DNA of 64,000 nt from positions 29,300 through 93,299 of the forward strand of contig NXFV01000860.1 in assembly GCA_002803225.1 (NCBI GenBank), given 5' to 3'. The notes under the pieces were generated by a model. It saw only the letters and a program-made list of their open reading frames with translations, was not told the DNA's origin and made no database searches. Both the position numbers and the translations under genes were made by a program. The DNA comes from Gamarada debralockiae (lineage: Eukaryota > Ascomycota > Leotiomycetes > Helotiales > Hyphodiscaceae). How positions within the stretch are numbered: position 1 is the stretch's first letter; each line of letters opens with the position of its first letter. Shown here piece after piece: positions 28,087 to 39,836 of the stretch.

Positions 28087-29724
28087 ATGCACAGCGAACA
28101 AAGTGAAATGGCCATGCCTCTTTCCTCTCCCACTAGTCTCGATTCCAATTCAGGAGGCTCTGCAGTGGACATGGGTCACGATTTCAGTGCACAGTCAGAA
28201 GCGAATTTCATGGCTGTAGCCGCTACGCCTAGCCCCAGTGCGAAGCAAATGGAACAACGAAGGGTCTTGTAATTGTTTCGTCATTGAAGATGGCTCGAGA
28301 ATCAATAAACAGCCCCAAAGAACGCCGCAAGAGAATCAGAAAATACCGAGTAACAGAACACCAAAAAGACGCAATGCTGAAAGACGAAAGCAAGGCAATA
28401 CCTGCATGAGATGCCGCTTTCCTCGCGTTGCTGTAGGTTATCAAGATATTCAAATCTACCAGCATATTTCACTAATTCTCATGTTAGTGTGATGGCCGTA
28501 ACTTATGCGGCACATGCAACCGCCTAGAACAGTCTAAAAATCTTGCTCACTGCATGAAAGCAGGATTTATGGAGATTGTCAAATCGGGCACATGCAATTA
28601 CGTTTGTCAGCTCCTACTGTTGTTCTAAGTTTCTTCTGGGCGTAAGCTAACTGAACATTGGCAGCGCAACGGGCCATTAATCATTTCACTCTTGATGAGA
28701 ACCGGCGCATAAAGATGTTCCTGCCCGAAGCTTTCGATATAGATCAGCTACTGGGTCTTTCGGAACATCGACGACAATGGCTCAACATAAGAGCTCGTCA
28801 GGCTTCTGGGTCGCTGTACGTCCTAGATCTTGAAAAATGTTGCGACTTCCTTGACAACATCCGAAAGAAGTCGAAATCTTCAAGTAAGGGTAACTTGAGG
28901 ACCTTTATCGACGATGAATTGGTCAAAAGGGATCCGTGGTATAGTTGCGTCAGGGAATATGACCTGACAAAGAACAAGACAGTAAAAGTCCCCTCTTGCA
29001 TCCAGCGATATTGACTAAACATACTGACTGGTCACAGCCTTTGCTCTCCCAATGGAACAACATGCCCAGCCGGGCAAGCTACGACCTCGTTTCACTGTCT
29101 GAAGGGTGTCCCGGGGCGTCCCTTGAATCTCGAAGATGAAGAGGACAGAAACGAAATCGTGATTGCAGCTCAAATCTCCCGGGTCGTCTGTCGCAAACTA
29201 GAGATCGACGGCCACCAAGCCCTCCAGACCGAAATCAACAAAACCTGATCAAACAGCACATACGAGGGGCGGAATAGCTGCGTGGAAAAAACTCGGCAAG
29301 ATTCTGTTGTTCTCCGCTGGCGCATGTCTTGGTGGAAGCTGCTCGGCGATGGCTCTAACCACGACGACCCATTTCGGGACAAATTTGTTGGGCGTGTGGA
29401 ACATCTTAGCAAGATGCTTTACTTCTACTACTTTGCGCTGAAGATAAGAATTGGCCCCTGTGATTATATGTCTGGGTTGGAGGGCGAGATGTCTAGTTAC
29501 CCGGATGCTATGCCCGCGTTTAATGGCTTTTTATTGTGCAGAGTATCGAGGGTTTTGAAGAGTGGTTGGAGCGAGGTAAGCATTTGATTCGAGAGGCTAA
29601 TGTTGAGAAGAGATTTTGCAGTAGAGGACGATGCGACTGGAGCTGGATTTGGCGGCTGTTGGAATCTTACTTTCTTCCAGGTTATGATGAGAGAGGTACT
29701 GGTAAGCGATTGAAGAATATGTGA
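28087..29724 (+). pseudogene. Decayed Zn2Cys6 transcription-factor-like gene
   Basis: Two exons around 28300-28432 and 28488-28605 join through a 55-nt intron into a binuclear-cluster motif C-x2-C-x6-C-x5-C-x2-C-x11-C (CMRCRFPRVA / CDGRNLCGTC). A second intron (28606-28664, GCTAAC branch) leads to an exon ending near 28980 that reads DPWYSCVREYD. Beyond that, the frame matching the expected family continues (GTTCPAGQATTSFHC, then a run ending EINKT) but hits a TGA at about 29246. The piece before LRWRMSWW needs a frame change near 29300, and the last part (SIEGFEEWLERG) is in yet another frame. The N-terminal ATG region at 28087 is also out of frame with the finger. Together this suggests a non-functional regulator gene. 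Unusual extra introns are an alternative for some of the breaks. Confidence 0.6.
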
Positions 29725-30290
29725 ATTGTAGAGGTACTTAGTACCTCGCGCCCCGAATGTAGCGAGTGGGTGTCTCCATTGTCTATACAGAATGTATAAC
29801 ATAGACCAAGAGAGGGCGCATTATCATTATCAGCAAACCCTCAAATTGTCCGAGGGGTAATGAGCTAGACTTATTTCGTTGACAGTCAAGACCGGAAGGA
29901 TTTGCGTACAGACAGCTAGTAGAACGGGACAAGATACTCAATCGCTCAAATGGGCGCAGTCCCAGAAATAGGACACTTATGCTGAATCAATTAATGGCTT
30001 TATGCACAGCGCCCATAAGTCGAAGTCGTCAAGCCCAACCTTTCTCAAAGGACCTGCATCAAGAAAAAGGGGCTCGTTAAGCTACCCCTGAGTGATCAGA
30101 GGCAACGCCATTGGACTTAGCGCCACAGCGGGTTTCCCAATAGGGTAAGATCGCTGAATAGATCCTGAGTTCTGTTTTGGGTGAACGCAGGAACAGAAAC
30201 GCCAAAACGCGTCAACCCGGCTCATCCGGTCATTTCAATTTTCCCTTTCTCCATTTTAACTTCATTCATTGCTTTTCTCATTTCCTCCGT
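29725..30290. other. Intergenic region
   Basis: No coding signal seen. This is the space between the decayed regulator and the promoter of the GT8 gene. Confidence 0.45.
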
Positions 30291-30320
30291 CAATTGTATA
30301 TATACGTTTCCCTTTAATGT
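30291..30320 (+). promoter_or_regulatory. TATA-like element before the GT8 gene
   Basis: The sequence TGTATATATACG lies about 50-60 bp before the ATG at 30354, followed by a pyrimidine-rich stretch. Position and composition fit a core promoter; function is inferred. Confidence 0.4.
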
Positions 30321-30353
30321 CCATTTGGTCTTGCGAACCGTAAATCCACGTTC

Positions 30354-31585
30354 ATGCGCCGCCACCAAAGGGTTCGATTCGCCAGCGAAATCCTCATCGT
30401 TACAATCCTGCTCATATATTTCCAATTCCTCAAACCAAACCCGATATGCCAAGACAATACTGATTGGACGCAATATGCATACATTCAGTATGTCACGAAC
30501 TCAGATTATCTGTGTAATTCGGTGATGCTATTTGAGACGCTGCATAGACTTGAGAGTAAAGCGGATCGGTTGATGCTGGTGCCGGCCCAATTTGGGGCGA
30601 CTAATAGCTGGATACTGGATTTGATGCTGAAGGCGAGGGATGAATATAACGTGCGGTTGAAATTGATGGATATTCAGACGAGGGGTGGTGATTGTGCGTA
30701 TCCTCTCCATCTACCCTTCTCGACGTCCTCTGCTTCGAGACCGGATTTGGTAGGCGTAAAGGCTAATTTTGGGATGATAGCAACATGGTCCCAATCCTTC
30801 ACCAAGCTCCTAGCCTTCAACCAAACACAATACACTCGCATCCTCTCCCTCGACTCAGACGCCACCCTCCTCCAGCACATGGACGAGCTTTTCACTCTCC
30901 CCCGCACACCGGTCGCCATGCCCCGCGCCTACTGGCTCCCTGAACCAAACCCCAACCAACTCACCTCCTCCGTCCTCCTTCTCCAACCCTCTCACCATGA
31001 ATTCGCACGAATAGAAACCGCCATCTCCCATGCTGGCGAGCGAGATTTCGACATGGAGATTCTAAATCAGTTGTATAACAAGAGCGCGATGGTATTGCCG
31101 CATAGACCGTACTTTCTGGTTACGGGAGAATTTAGGAATAATGAGACAATGGGCCATGAGGCATATTTGGGAAGTGGCTATGAGGGATGGGATGCGAGGG
31201 GGGTGAGAAGGGAGGCGAAATACGTGCATTTTAGTGATTGGCCTATGCCGAAACCCTGGATTTCTGCGCCGGCAGAATTTGCTGCAGAACAAGAGCCGGA
31301 GTGTACAAGAAATGAGAAGGGGGAGAAGGATTGTGCGACGAGAGAGGTGTGGTTGGAGCTGTATAGGGATTTTGTTGCTAGGAGAAAGGTATGTGATCTT
31401 TTATGTTGGACGAGAGAGTTTTCAGGTTTTCCCACGCCCCTAAGTGGAGTGAGGATGTGATGCTGATGAGTAAATAGAGGATTTGTAATTTAGATACGCA
31501 TACGGCGAAAATGGGCCCGGATGGAAATCTAGGACTTGATCCGAGTTTGAGGACGGGATTTATACCTGGACACGAGATAACTTGA
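30354..31585 (+). CDS. GT8-type glycosyltransferase, type II membrane protein (Gnt1/glycogenin-like)
   Basis: Predicted Golgi glycosyltransferase of 380 aa. Exon 1 (30354-31388) and exon 2 (31478-31585) flank an 89-nt intron and join in phase 0, adding 35 residues after FVARRK. Residues 13-26 are a hydrophobic signal anchor after a basic N-terminus, as expected for a type II Golgi protein. The lumenal domain has the GT8 features AYIQYVTNSDYLCNS, a loop with KLLAFNQTQYTRILSLDSD carrying the metal-binding DxD (D167-S-D169), and a conserved HRPYFLVTGEF region. Fungal relatives include the N-acetylglucosaminyltransferase Gnt1 that caps mannan or N-glycans. I infer a similar cell-surface glycan role; donor and acceptor are not determinable here. 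The reading frame and catalytic motif are intact. Confidence 0.9.
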
Positions 31586-31959
31586 TATATATGACCAGAC
31601 CAACTAAATCCGACCTTTCTTGGATCCTTTGCATTACAATGGGAGCTCTCTTTCCATGCGAATCAGTGACCGTGATCTTGTGCGCGTTCAAATGCGCTCT
31701 AAATTTCGAGAGAAAGACTCTAGGGGCAGGAGATTGGAAATAAAAGGAACGTGCGAAATCTTCTTCGTAAAAATGGCCAATCAGTTCGTTGCGCGTACCA
31801 AACCCGGTGCAGATCTCACGTCAGATTCTATTTAAACATTAACGCCACCTCTTCCCCGCAAAGCCAAAGAATGCTCTATCAAACACAGAATTCGCTGACC
31901 GATTTTCTACTTCGAAATCAAGAGAGGCATCCGGTCGTGCGAAATCTCGCGCCCTAAAA
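31586..31959. other. Intergenic region, promoter of the Zn2Cys6 factor
   Basis: About 370 bp between two genes on the same strand. It should contain the terminator of the GT8 gene and the promoter of the downstream regulator. No motif was identified with confidence. Confidence 0.4.
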
Positions 31960-34010
31960 ATGCATTGTCTAGAGCCTTCCCCTATGGCTGTTGTCAAGGA
32001 AAAGAAGAGATTGCGCGCCTGCTTACCAAAAACTAGAACTGGCTGTATCACCTGCAAGTTGGTTTCACTCTCCTTAAGTCTATCAATTTACGTTGTTCGA
32101 TCTTTATTCCTAACTAGCATGCATGTAGGACTCGTAGAGTGAAGTGCGATGAAACGAAGCCTGAATGCGCTCGTTGCATCAAGTTCGGGGGGAAGTGCGA
32201 CGGGTACGGAGAGACAAGACCTCGCTCCTCGCAACCTGGAAACTTGGGCAGACGACTTTTGCTCCCAAACTTCTCAACCGGCAGCTTTGTTTCTCCAGTC
32301 CCCAAAGACATCTCAAAGGGCTCGTTTGAAAACGCAGGGCAGCGTTTCCTCTTTATGTATTATTGCCAAAAGACTGCCCATGAACTTTCTGGGACTTTTG
32401 AGACGTCAATCTGGAATAGGCTACTTCTTCAAGCCAGCGATGACCATGCATTCATGCGGTATGGGCTTATTGTGATGGGAGCATTGAGTCGAAGCATGAA
32501 AATAGGCATTGCGAGGAACACCCGAGATGACAAGGACCATCTGTCTCCAGAATTCGACACTGAATGGATAAAAGACGAATGTCTTCTCTTCCACTATGGT
32601 AAATTCCTCCGAGGCTCCCGAATGGCATTATCGAAGAGAGTATACGACAAGAGGCTGGCTTTGATAGTGTGCCTGGTGATCATATGCATTGAACGTCTTC
32701 AGTGGCGACTTTTCACAGCCGTCAAACATATCAGAAGTGGCATGGACCTACTAGATGAATGGATGGAAAGCAGAACCGACCGCCAAAATGCACTGCCATG
32801 CCCAACAACGAGACTGGACGGCATCGACGGCGAAATCGTTCAACACTTTCGTAATCTAGATGTTGAAGCATCGCTATTCTTGAACACTAGACCTAAAATT
32901 CATTCTGGGAATCGCAGACATGAAGGTAGCTATGATGTTATGTCCATGCCGCAGAGTTTCACTACGGTATTGGAGGCCAGGTCTTTTCTGGAGCCCATCT
33001 GTCAGCGGACTCTCAACTTCATTCATAGCACCCGACTTGACAGCAGAATATCACGTTCGCCTTTTTACGGATTGGAGACGACACCAAACTTCAACATTGG
33101 AAGCGATGCTGACCCACTATTACCACCAAACGAAGATACGGGACGAGAAAACAACCTAGAGCGGCCAGGAGATGTTGCATCCTCGATGCGATTCGAGCAA
33201 GAGATTCACGCCTCACAAAATCGTCAGTGGTCAGCGGCATTTAAGCCTCTGCTCACTTCCATCCCAACAACAGATAACAACTTCCTCGGCGCATGCATTT
33301 TGAAACTTCGGTCACTTGCTGCCGCGATCAATTTAGCTGGATCTCTCTCTTCAACTGAGCTCGTATACGATTCTCTTCTGCCGGAATTCAGGGGGGTCGT
33401 TGCACTGGCCAAATCTTACTTATCGCATCCGCGCTCCTCTAAGATCATCAATGAAGGCTCATACAGTTTAACGTCAGGTATGTCTAATTCTCGGAGAGAT
33501 ATGTCCTACTTAGGATGTCTCGCAAGTCTTAACTTTCTAGACACCCCTGGAGAGTAGAGGACTCATGAGACATTGCCACAACTCCAAATTCTACTCTATT
33601 AGGCAATACTGACTCCGTGATTTTGACCTACAGGACTTATCTACCCCTTGCAACTGGTAGCCGACAAATGCCGAGATCGCAAGCTCCGCCGTGAAGCCAT
33701 CGGGCTGTTGAAATCAAAGCCGTGGAGAGAAGGCTCGTATTCTTCGTTGGCGCAAGCAGCGGTAGCAACCTGGTTTATGGAGACCGAGGAGGAAGGAGTT
33801 GAGACGGAATATATTCCTGAGGAGGCAAGACTCAGACTTATAGAGACTGAGTTCATTGAAGAGCGCAAGTACCGGAGAGGAATAGCAAGGTGCCTGCGTG
33901 GTGTTGGTGCGAACGCGGAGTTGAAGGTTATCACAGTGGACTGGAAGTTTGAGGCGCCTGATGGAGTTCCGTGGAAGTATTATGGTAGTTCGACTGGGCA
34001 AGTTCTTTAG
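31960..34010 (+). CDS. Zn2Cys6 fungal-specific transcription factor
   Basis: Predicted nuclear regulator of 607 aa. Exons 31960-32057, 32129-33477 and 33634-34010 join in frame; the first intron falls inside the zinc cluster, a common position. The binuclear cluster is complete: C29-x2-C32-x6-C39-x6-C46-x2-C49-x6-C56 (CITCKTRRVKCDETKPECARC). The rest resembles the fungal_trans_2-type C-terminal region, with FLFMYYCQKTAHELSG, a helical stretch ALIVCLVIICIERLQW, and near the end YPLQLVADKCRDRKLRREAI. An alternative start is the ATG at 31984. It reads toward a decayed MFS transporter that begins about 0.8 kb downstream, so it may once have regulated that carrier. This is inference from proximity only. 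Confidence 0.9.
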
Positions 34011-34789
34011 ATTTTGATGAAACTCGGAGACAAGTGGATCATATGGCTATCGAGTGGATCTACTACGACTGGGATTCAGGACGATTCGGAATGTGATGCG
34101 CTAAGCTTCTAGTGCAGGGAAAATGCGATGAAAAGTGGAACTTCAAGTCGCCCACTTGGGTCCAGATCTGACTTGGTCATACAGACTGCAAAATCTGAGA
34201 GGGGGAGCCATCAGATTCGTAGCACACAAGTTGAATGAGGCTAGGCGTCATGCGAGAACACGAGATCTTGCAGTACACTGCATAGTTGTCTGACATTGAT
34301 CCCAAATGGAAGCTTAGGGAGGCCGCTCCATTGGAATGGAGCTCGCTCTTATTTTTCACATTTCTCGAATCTAAATATAAATTCAACGTTAGCACATAAT
34401 TCTCTGGCTCGGCGATCTCACAGTCGCACCGGTGGCAATATTCCTTCCTTCAAGCACGTAGGAATCGAATTGGAATCATCGATTTGAATTCTCATGCCGG
34501 TATGCCTTAGAGGACCCGAGAGAATGGAAGCGGGACGCGAAGTCACTTGTTAACTTCTAGGTCGAGTCTCAACACGCCCTCAACCAAGATCGTACATGGT
34601 TTCGGAATGAGTTCACTGTCCATAGACAAGCGCGTAACACAATCTCCATACTAAGAATATTTAGCCCTTCGTTCCATCCATCAACCTTATTTGCTCTCTC
34701 AACATTGACTCGCGAAACCAGAATTTCTCCCTCAGGGGTTCACAAAGTGTACTTCACGTTAAAGTCTCAAAATGCTCACAGCGTTGTCT
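34011..34789. other. Intergenic region before the MFS pseudogene
   Basis: No supported gene. The 5' end of the neighbouring MFS pseudogene cannot be located precisely and may extend into this stretch. Confidence 0.4.
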
Positions 34790-36346
34790 TGAAATGAGCT
34801 TGAGGGACCAGAGGACCATTGATAACGGCGATAGATTCCCCGCAGCACTTATTTCCTTTCTCGGTAAGTCATCGTACTCGTTCTGAATCCTATGCTGACA
34901 ATACCATGGCAGCATTATGCCGAATCGCAGAGCCTGTCGCTCTGACATCGGTCTTCCCATATGCTTATGACATGATGAAACATATGGGGTAAAACTGTCA
35001 ATGAAAATGCGGCCTTCTATGGTGGAATATTCGTTGCGACTTTCTTGCTCGCAGAGACGCTCACTGCGTTCTGGTGAGGTTCTCTCCCAGACAGGATCGA
35101 CATAAAGCCATTGGGTTGCGCTGGAACCTTGGTATCGTTGATCTCCACGGGATTCTTGACGAATATTTGGATGGCCCTACTGGGACGAGCGGTTGGAGGA
35201 GGACTTAATGGCAATGTAGGGTGGTTCAAACAGTGGTGGGGGAATTAGTCACGAATCCAAATCATGAGCGTAAGCAATCTCTCATGTCCAAGAAGCCTCT
35301 CTTAAATGACGCTGACGGTAAAAATCACAGCCAAAGCGTACGCCATCATGCCATTCTTCTTCACTATCGGTTGCGTCATCGGACCAACTACTGGTGGCTA
35401 ATTCGCCAACCCGTGGACTCGTTTACCTGAATCATTCGGCAAGACAAAGCTATTCATCCGATTCCCCTATCTCCTTCCAAGTCTGATCTGCGCAGTCATG
35501 CTGCTCGCTACCATCGCCATTGCTGTGACTCTTCTGGAAGAAAGTAATCTAAACTTCGTCGCGAAGCGGGGTAAGAGACGAAAGAGCTACAGAAATGAGC
35601 CTGTGACGCGCCTTCTTGATGATGATTCCATCCCTCAGGAACATTAAGAGATTGAAATATCCTTGGGACCATTGCCACTCCTCAATCCACAACAAAATGC
35701 TTGTTCGGCCTTGACTGGAAGATTTGGAATCTGATCCTGGCAAATGGTCTGCTCACCGCGCACGGGATGATATATATTCAACTCTTCCCTATTTTCCTAC
35801 AAACACCTCGCTATACTACCGTGCTGCAATGTTGTTTCGGGGGCGTAGGCGGGCTAGGTCGCCATTGTCGGAATCTGGGAAGATCATAGGTATCGCCGGT
35901 CTTATTAACCTTGCTGTCCAACTCCTCTTTCCGTCTTGTATCCAAGTGTTCAGCATAACCCGCCGCTTTCCATTCGTAACTACCCTTCATCCAATCGCGT
36001 ACTTCATCCTCCCCTACATTGTCTTCATCCCGTCTGGGATGTGGCGAGAAGTAGGTCTCTACACATGGCTCGCAATCCGCTTGATATTCGCCGTCTTCGC
36101 CTGCCCCATGTACTGATTTTCGTAAAGAGCGCTGCGCCCCACAACTTCATGCTCAGAAAATCAACGGGGCGGTAGCCAGTAGTGGCGCTGCATTCCAGGC
36201 AGCTGATCCTCCCATCGCGGGCTTGTTGCAGAATTTTTGGGGGGAAACATCACTTCAGTGCGTTGGTGTGGTGGAAAGCCGGTTGTGTGGTGCTGATTGC
36301 TGCCATACAGTGTTGGTTTATTGTAAGGCAGGTGGGAGGGAAGTGA
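34790..36346 (+). pseudogene. MFS transporter pseudogene (DHA1-type), many lesions
   Basis: Pieces of an MFS carrier can be followed in order across changing frames: LCRIAEPVALTSVFPYAYDM, NENAAFYGGIFVATFLLAET, NIWMALLGRAVGGGLNGNVG, TIGCVIGPTTGG, NGLLTAHGMIY, FVTTLHPIAYFILPYIVF, LIFVKSAAPHNFML and WWKAGCVVLIAAIQCW, ending at TGA 36344-36346. Two original introns are still recognisable (donor near 34860; 35269 to about 35330). Lesions include frameshifts near 34990, 35219, 35850, 36112 and 36155, a TGA at 35075-35077 where a Trp is expected in FW[W]GSLSDR, and a TAA at 35399-35401 inside GG[Q]FANP. The family is the fungal DHA1 group with a GxLADR-type loop. It cannot make a full-length protein. 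Its true N-terminus was not found. Confidence 0.85.
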
Positions 36347-37745
36347 TGCGTCAGCACGGTTCTAGAATCCTAGCCAGCAATGGCATGAGGAACATGAAGA
36401 CCCGAACGAGTGTAATGTAACCGGGAATGGCAGCCAGCATTATGAGAACCTGTTGCTGCATGATTTGGCTTTGTACGACGCGACTTCCAGGGTGAGCATA
36501 TACATGACAATGAGAGCAAGATATTGGAAATGCATTGCTGCTGTTTGATGCACTGTGCGTGTTATGCTTTGGCATATGGGAAGGGTGAAAGAAATGTCGA
36601 TGGTTAGAGCGGCGGTGTTGCACGTCGGGTCTTTTGGCATCGGAATTGTTATTGAATACTTTTCGTAAGAAATATGCCATAGATATTCGTAAATGCTCGT
36701 GATAGGAGAATAAGAGAAGTTTGGAAGGAAGGGACACTTGGTGATTCCAACTGAGGGAGACCACCACAACAAGTTGTCCGAGCACTTTGTAGATTCAGGG
36801 CAGATAGAAATACCTTAGACAAGTCATATGTAGTGACTATGATAAGATCAAGTACCCGAATACCAAAGCAATCCACATCGGTATGTCTCCAACCACTCCA
36901 ACTGCATTGCTCAAATCTTCTGAACGACTCCGTCCAGATCACTACGTCGACAGCCTCCGTCAAATATCATGCGCAAAGGCGATGTGTCTCTCCTGACCTT
37001 CGCCTGGGTTTGCAAGGGCAGAGCCTTTAAATTTCGAAGTCGAACACCAATGTGTCAATTGGGAGAAATTGGACAATTGGGTAAAGGAGAGGCGATTCGA
37101 TGTCTTTGCTTAGAATACTCTAGTTCACCCTACACTGGGCTTGCTTGCATCATTTTCCCACAAGAACTCAGTGGTTGGCGTTGTGCAGGACCATCCTTCC
37201 CGGAGGAAGAAAGAATACAAGAGAACAGGTCTTGTTCCAGGACATCCAGATTTCAGACCAAACACCAACATGCGCAGGAGCGCGAGTATGAGGGACAAGC
37301 CGATGGGTGTGACTCTATTCTCTGGCATTTGTGGGTACCGGTGTTCTATGGTGTTCAAACACAATATCAAAGTCGTGCTAGGTTACCCAGAATCCTCGAA
37401 GCAGTTCATAGATTACGAAATCTCAAGCTAGCCGAGCATCCCTTAATTGATAGAGATGACTAACTGGTGACGATAAACGGACTTTATCTGTCTATACTAC
37501 CCATGTTGTACGCGATTTAAGTCAAATGAGGTGAGATCTATTCCCGGGTCTCCGAACTGCGGACAGGAACGGGACACTTTCGGATTGATACTCAGATTTC
37601 GATGACACGTCCAACTGCTTCGTGGCCATCTCTTAGCAAAAGCCAGTCCACTGCTTATCTATTCGATAGTCTAAGTGAAGACCTAGCTAATGATCCGGTG
37701 GCGGGAAAGGTTCAGAGAACCTAGCAGAGGCATGTGAACACGACC
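36347..37745. other. Unassigned region with possible minus-strand membrane-protein relic
   Basis: Several overlapping minus-strand frames at 36351-36963 and 37125-37370 encode hydrophobic stretches (for example LIMLAAIPGYITL, TPIGLSLILALLRMLVFGL). They do not assemble into a protein I recognise, and some start at non-ATG codons. They may be remains of another decayed membrane protein beside the MFS pseudogene. The other strand gives no better reading. Confidence 0.3.
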
Positions 37746-39263
37746 TCAATTGGAGTTCTCAGTTTTCATTGGTTGTGAACGACCATGCTTGGGCGAGAAT
37801 TTGAACATCCGCCGTATTGGGGAATCACTCAATCCGTAGAGGTCGGCAGAAAGTGATTTCCCCTTGCCTGCCATGTCCTTCCACGACCCGAGATGAGGCC
37901 CATTACTCAAAGATAGCCAGCCCTGCGACACCTGTTCCTCGAATATCTCTGCTTCCCTCTTACGCCCCAAAATCTGCAGAGTGTCCGCCACTTCAAGCGA
38001 CCAGACGATATACATGTTATGCCTCGGGGCAAGACAAGAATGAACGTCCTTCAGAACTCTCAAAGCGGTTTCGTATCTTCGGCCACCAACCAAATAACCT
38101 GCTAGCTGCCTGGCACCTACAAAATAGAAAGACTGTGGGTCGCCAGGCACTCCTCCAGACCTGTTTTGCTTTTCCAGGTCACACAATTCACGTCCTAGAG
38201 CAATGGCTTCCTCGAAACGTCCACTAAAGGCGTATCTATCCGCTACCGCGGATCCAAAGACAAGAATTGGGCGTCTTTCGAATTCGGGCCCTGTCATAGC
38301 AGCACCGTCCTTTGCCGTACCTTTCCACACCTGCTCAACCAGCTCAACGGCCTGATCCTCTTGACCAAGAGCCTCATAGGCTTCCGCCATTTTCAGTGCC
38401 CAATCTTGTTGAAACTTATAATACCTGCCGAGGCCCCTCGATGGGGAGTGCCAGTGGTCCCAAGTTTCCTTCAACAATTGCAACTCTTCAGATCGACAGC
38501 CTACCTCCCGGTAATGTTGGACAAGTCTTCCGATGAGTTCTTCCTGGACACGAGATGACGGCCGCGCAATATGCTGTCGGAAAAAGTCGCGGACAGTATG
38601 AAGGAGAAGGATTCTTTCAGGTAGCACTTTAACTATGCGATCGACGAATAAAGAAGCATCGCAGCAAAATATATCGCTTGTGTAAATATGACAGACATGA
38701 AGAGCGTTATCCTCGTGAAAAGCGAGTTGTACTATAACTGTAGATACAGCGTTGAAATCTGTGCCGGCACTGACTGCCTTTTGGTAGGCTGAGCTAAAAG
38801 CAGGGAAAGAATCTCTCGGAATGTAGATACTAGGATGAACAGCGCTCACGAAGCTGACAGGCGGACTTAGTCTCGGAGGAGGAGAGTAGTCAACGTGCTG
38901 AATGTTTCCGGCCTTAGCCTCAGCCCGGATATGTGTGATAATATCTTCTAGTTTCTTTCGAAAATCCTCCAGCAGTAGGCACTTAAGATACGTCATAAAC
39001 AAGGTCCTCGGGACCAATCCATCGTTGCTCTTCCACAAATCACGCAGAGTAGCAGCACGGACGATCACCGATTCAAAGCCCTTGAGGTCAGAGAGAGATG
39101 CGATTTCTGTCCTGACGACTTTTTGAAGGATCGAGCTTCGATTCCCGTCAAAGCTGGCGCGCAAGGCTCGCACAGAATGGATCGCGCTCTGGAGGCTTCG
39201 GAGATCAGATATTTCGCTGAGGATCTGCTGCAATACTTCGACAGGAAGGTTGTTGAGAGACAT
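37746..39263 (-). CDS. F-box-like protein with helical repeats
   Basis: Single-exon 505-aa protein with its ATG at 39263. The N-terminus (about residues 4-40, NLPVEVLQQILSEISDLRSL) is a degenerate F-box, the motif that docks substrate receptors to Skp1 in SCF ubiquitin ligases. The middle and C-terminal parts are alpha-helical with several TPR-like patterns (WALKMAEAYEALGQEDQAVE, DRYAFSGRFEEAIALGRELC, LEVADTLQILGRKREAEIFE), which could bind a client protein. There is no membrane segment or signal peptide. A substrate-receptor role is inferred from this architecture. The repeats could equally be a general scaffold, and no ortholog name can be given. Confidence 0.82.
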   Translation of the reverse strand: MSLNNLPVEVLQQILSEISDLRSLQSAIHSVRALRASFDGNRSSILQKVVRTEIASLSDLKGFESVIVRAATLRDLWKSNDGLVPRTLFMTYLKCLLLEDFRKKLEDIITHIRAEAKAGNIQHVDYSPPPRLSPPVSFVSAVHPSIYIPRDSFPAFSSAYQKAVSAGTDFNAVSTVIVQLAFHEDNALHVCHIYTSDIFCCDASLFVDRIVKVLPERILLLHTVRDFFRQHIARPSSRVQEELIGRLVQHYREVGCRSEELQLLKETWDHWHSPSRGLGRYYKFQQDWALKMAEAYEALGQEDQAVELVEQVWKGTAKDGAAMTGPEFERRPILVFGSAVADRYAFSGRFEEAIALGRELCDLEKQNRSGGVPGDPQSFYFVGARQLAGYLVGGRRYETALRVLKDVHSCLAPRHNMYIVWSLEVADTLQILGRKREAEIFEEQVSQGWLSLSNGPHLGSWKDMAGKGKSLSADLYGLSDSPIRRMFKFSPKHGRSQPMKTENSN

Positions 39264-39836
39264 TGTGCCTTATCTTATGCGCTCGCTTGAGTGGTGTTGT
39301 GTCGCCGGGCATGGCTGTGATGAAGAGCTTTGCGACATTCCGAGTTGAGGCCGTACAGCCTCGCTTGGAACAAGGCACGTGATCCTATGGAGGAAGCCCG
39401 CCTCCTTCAGCCTTCACGTCTTTCAGCACTACTCCGAGCCTTGTTTCACGAGCCTTTCCTTTCATTGAAAGTCCTTATCAATTTCGAAATCCTTTTCAAG
39501 GCCTTTTCTATTGGATGTCTTTTTGATCACGTGATGGCAACAATTACCTTATTGAGCATCTAGCTAATAAATTTACGCTTTATAGCATCTTTGAATTTTT
39601 ATTGCACGTCGCACCCTGTTTCGAGCGGGTTGGTTTAAAACGGTTTGGAAATGGGTTGGAGAGTATTGGCTTTGATTTCGTAGCAAGGTCCCCACAGGAG
39701 GCTTTCTCCCGGTCAAGAGCAACATGGAGAGTAAAGTAGTCGTTTGGTTTCAAATCCTGGCATCAAAGGTATTAATACATAACCCGGAATCCAACCCCAC
39801 CAGTCATCTATGATGTATCGATCATCCTTCTAATCT
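39264..39836. other. Intergenic region between two minus-strand genes
   Basis: About 570 bp holding the promoter of the F-box gene and the 3' region of the next gene. A plus-strand frame at 39330-39563 has no recognisable feature. Confidence 0.4.
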
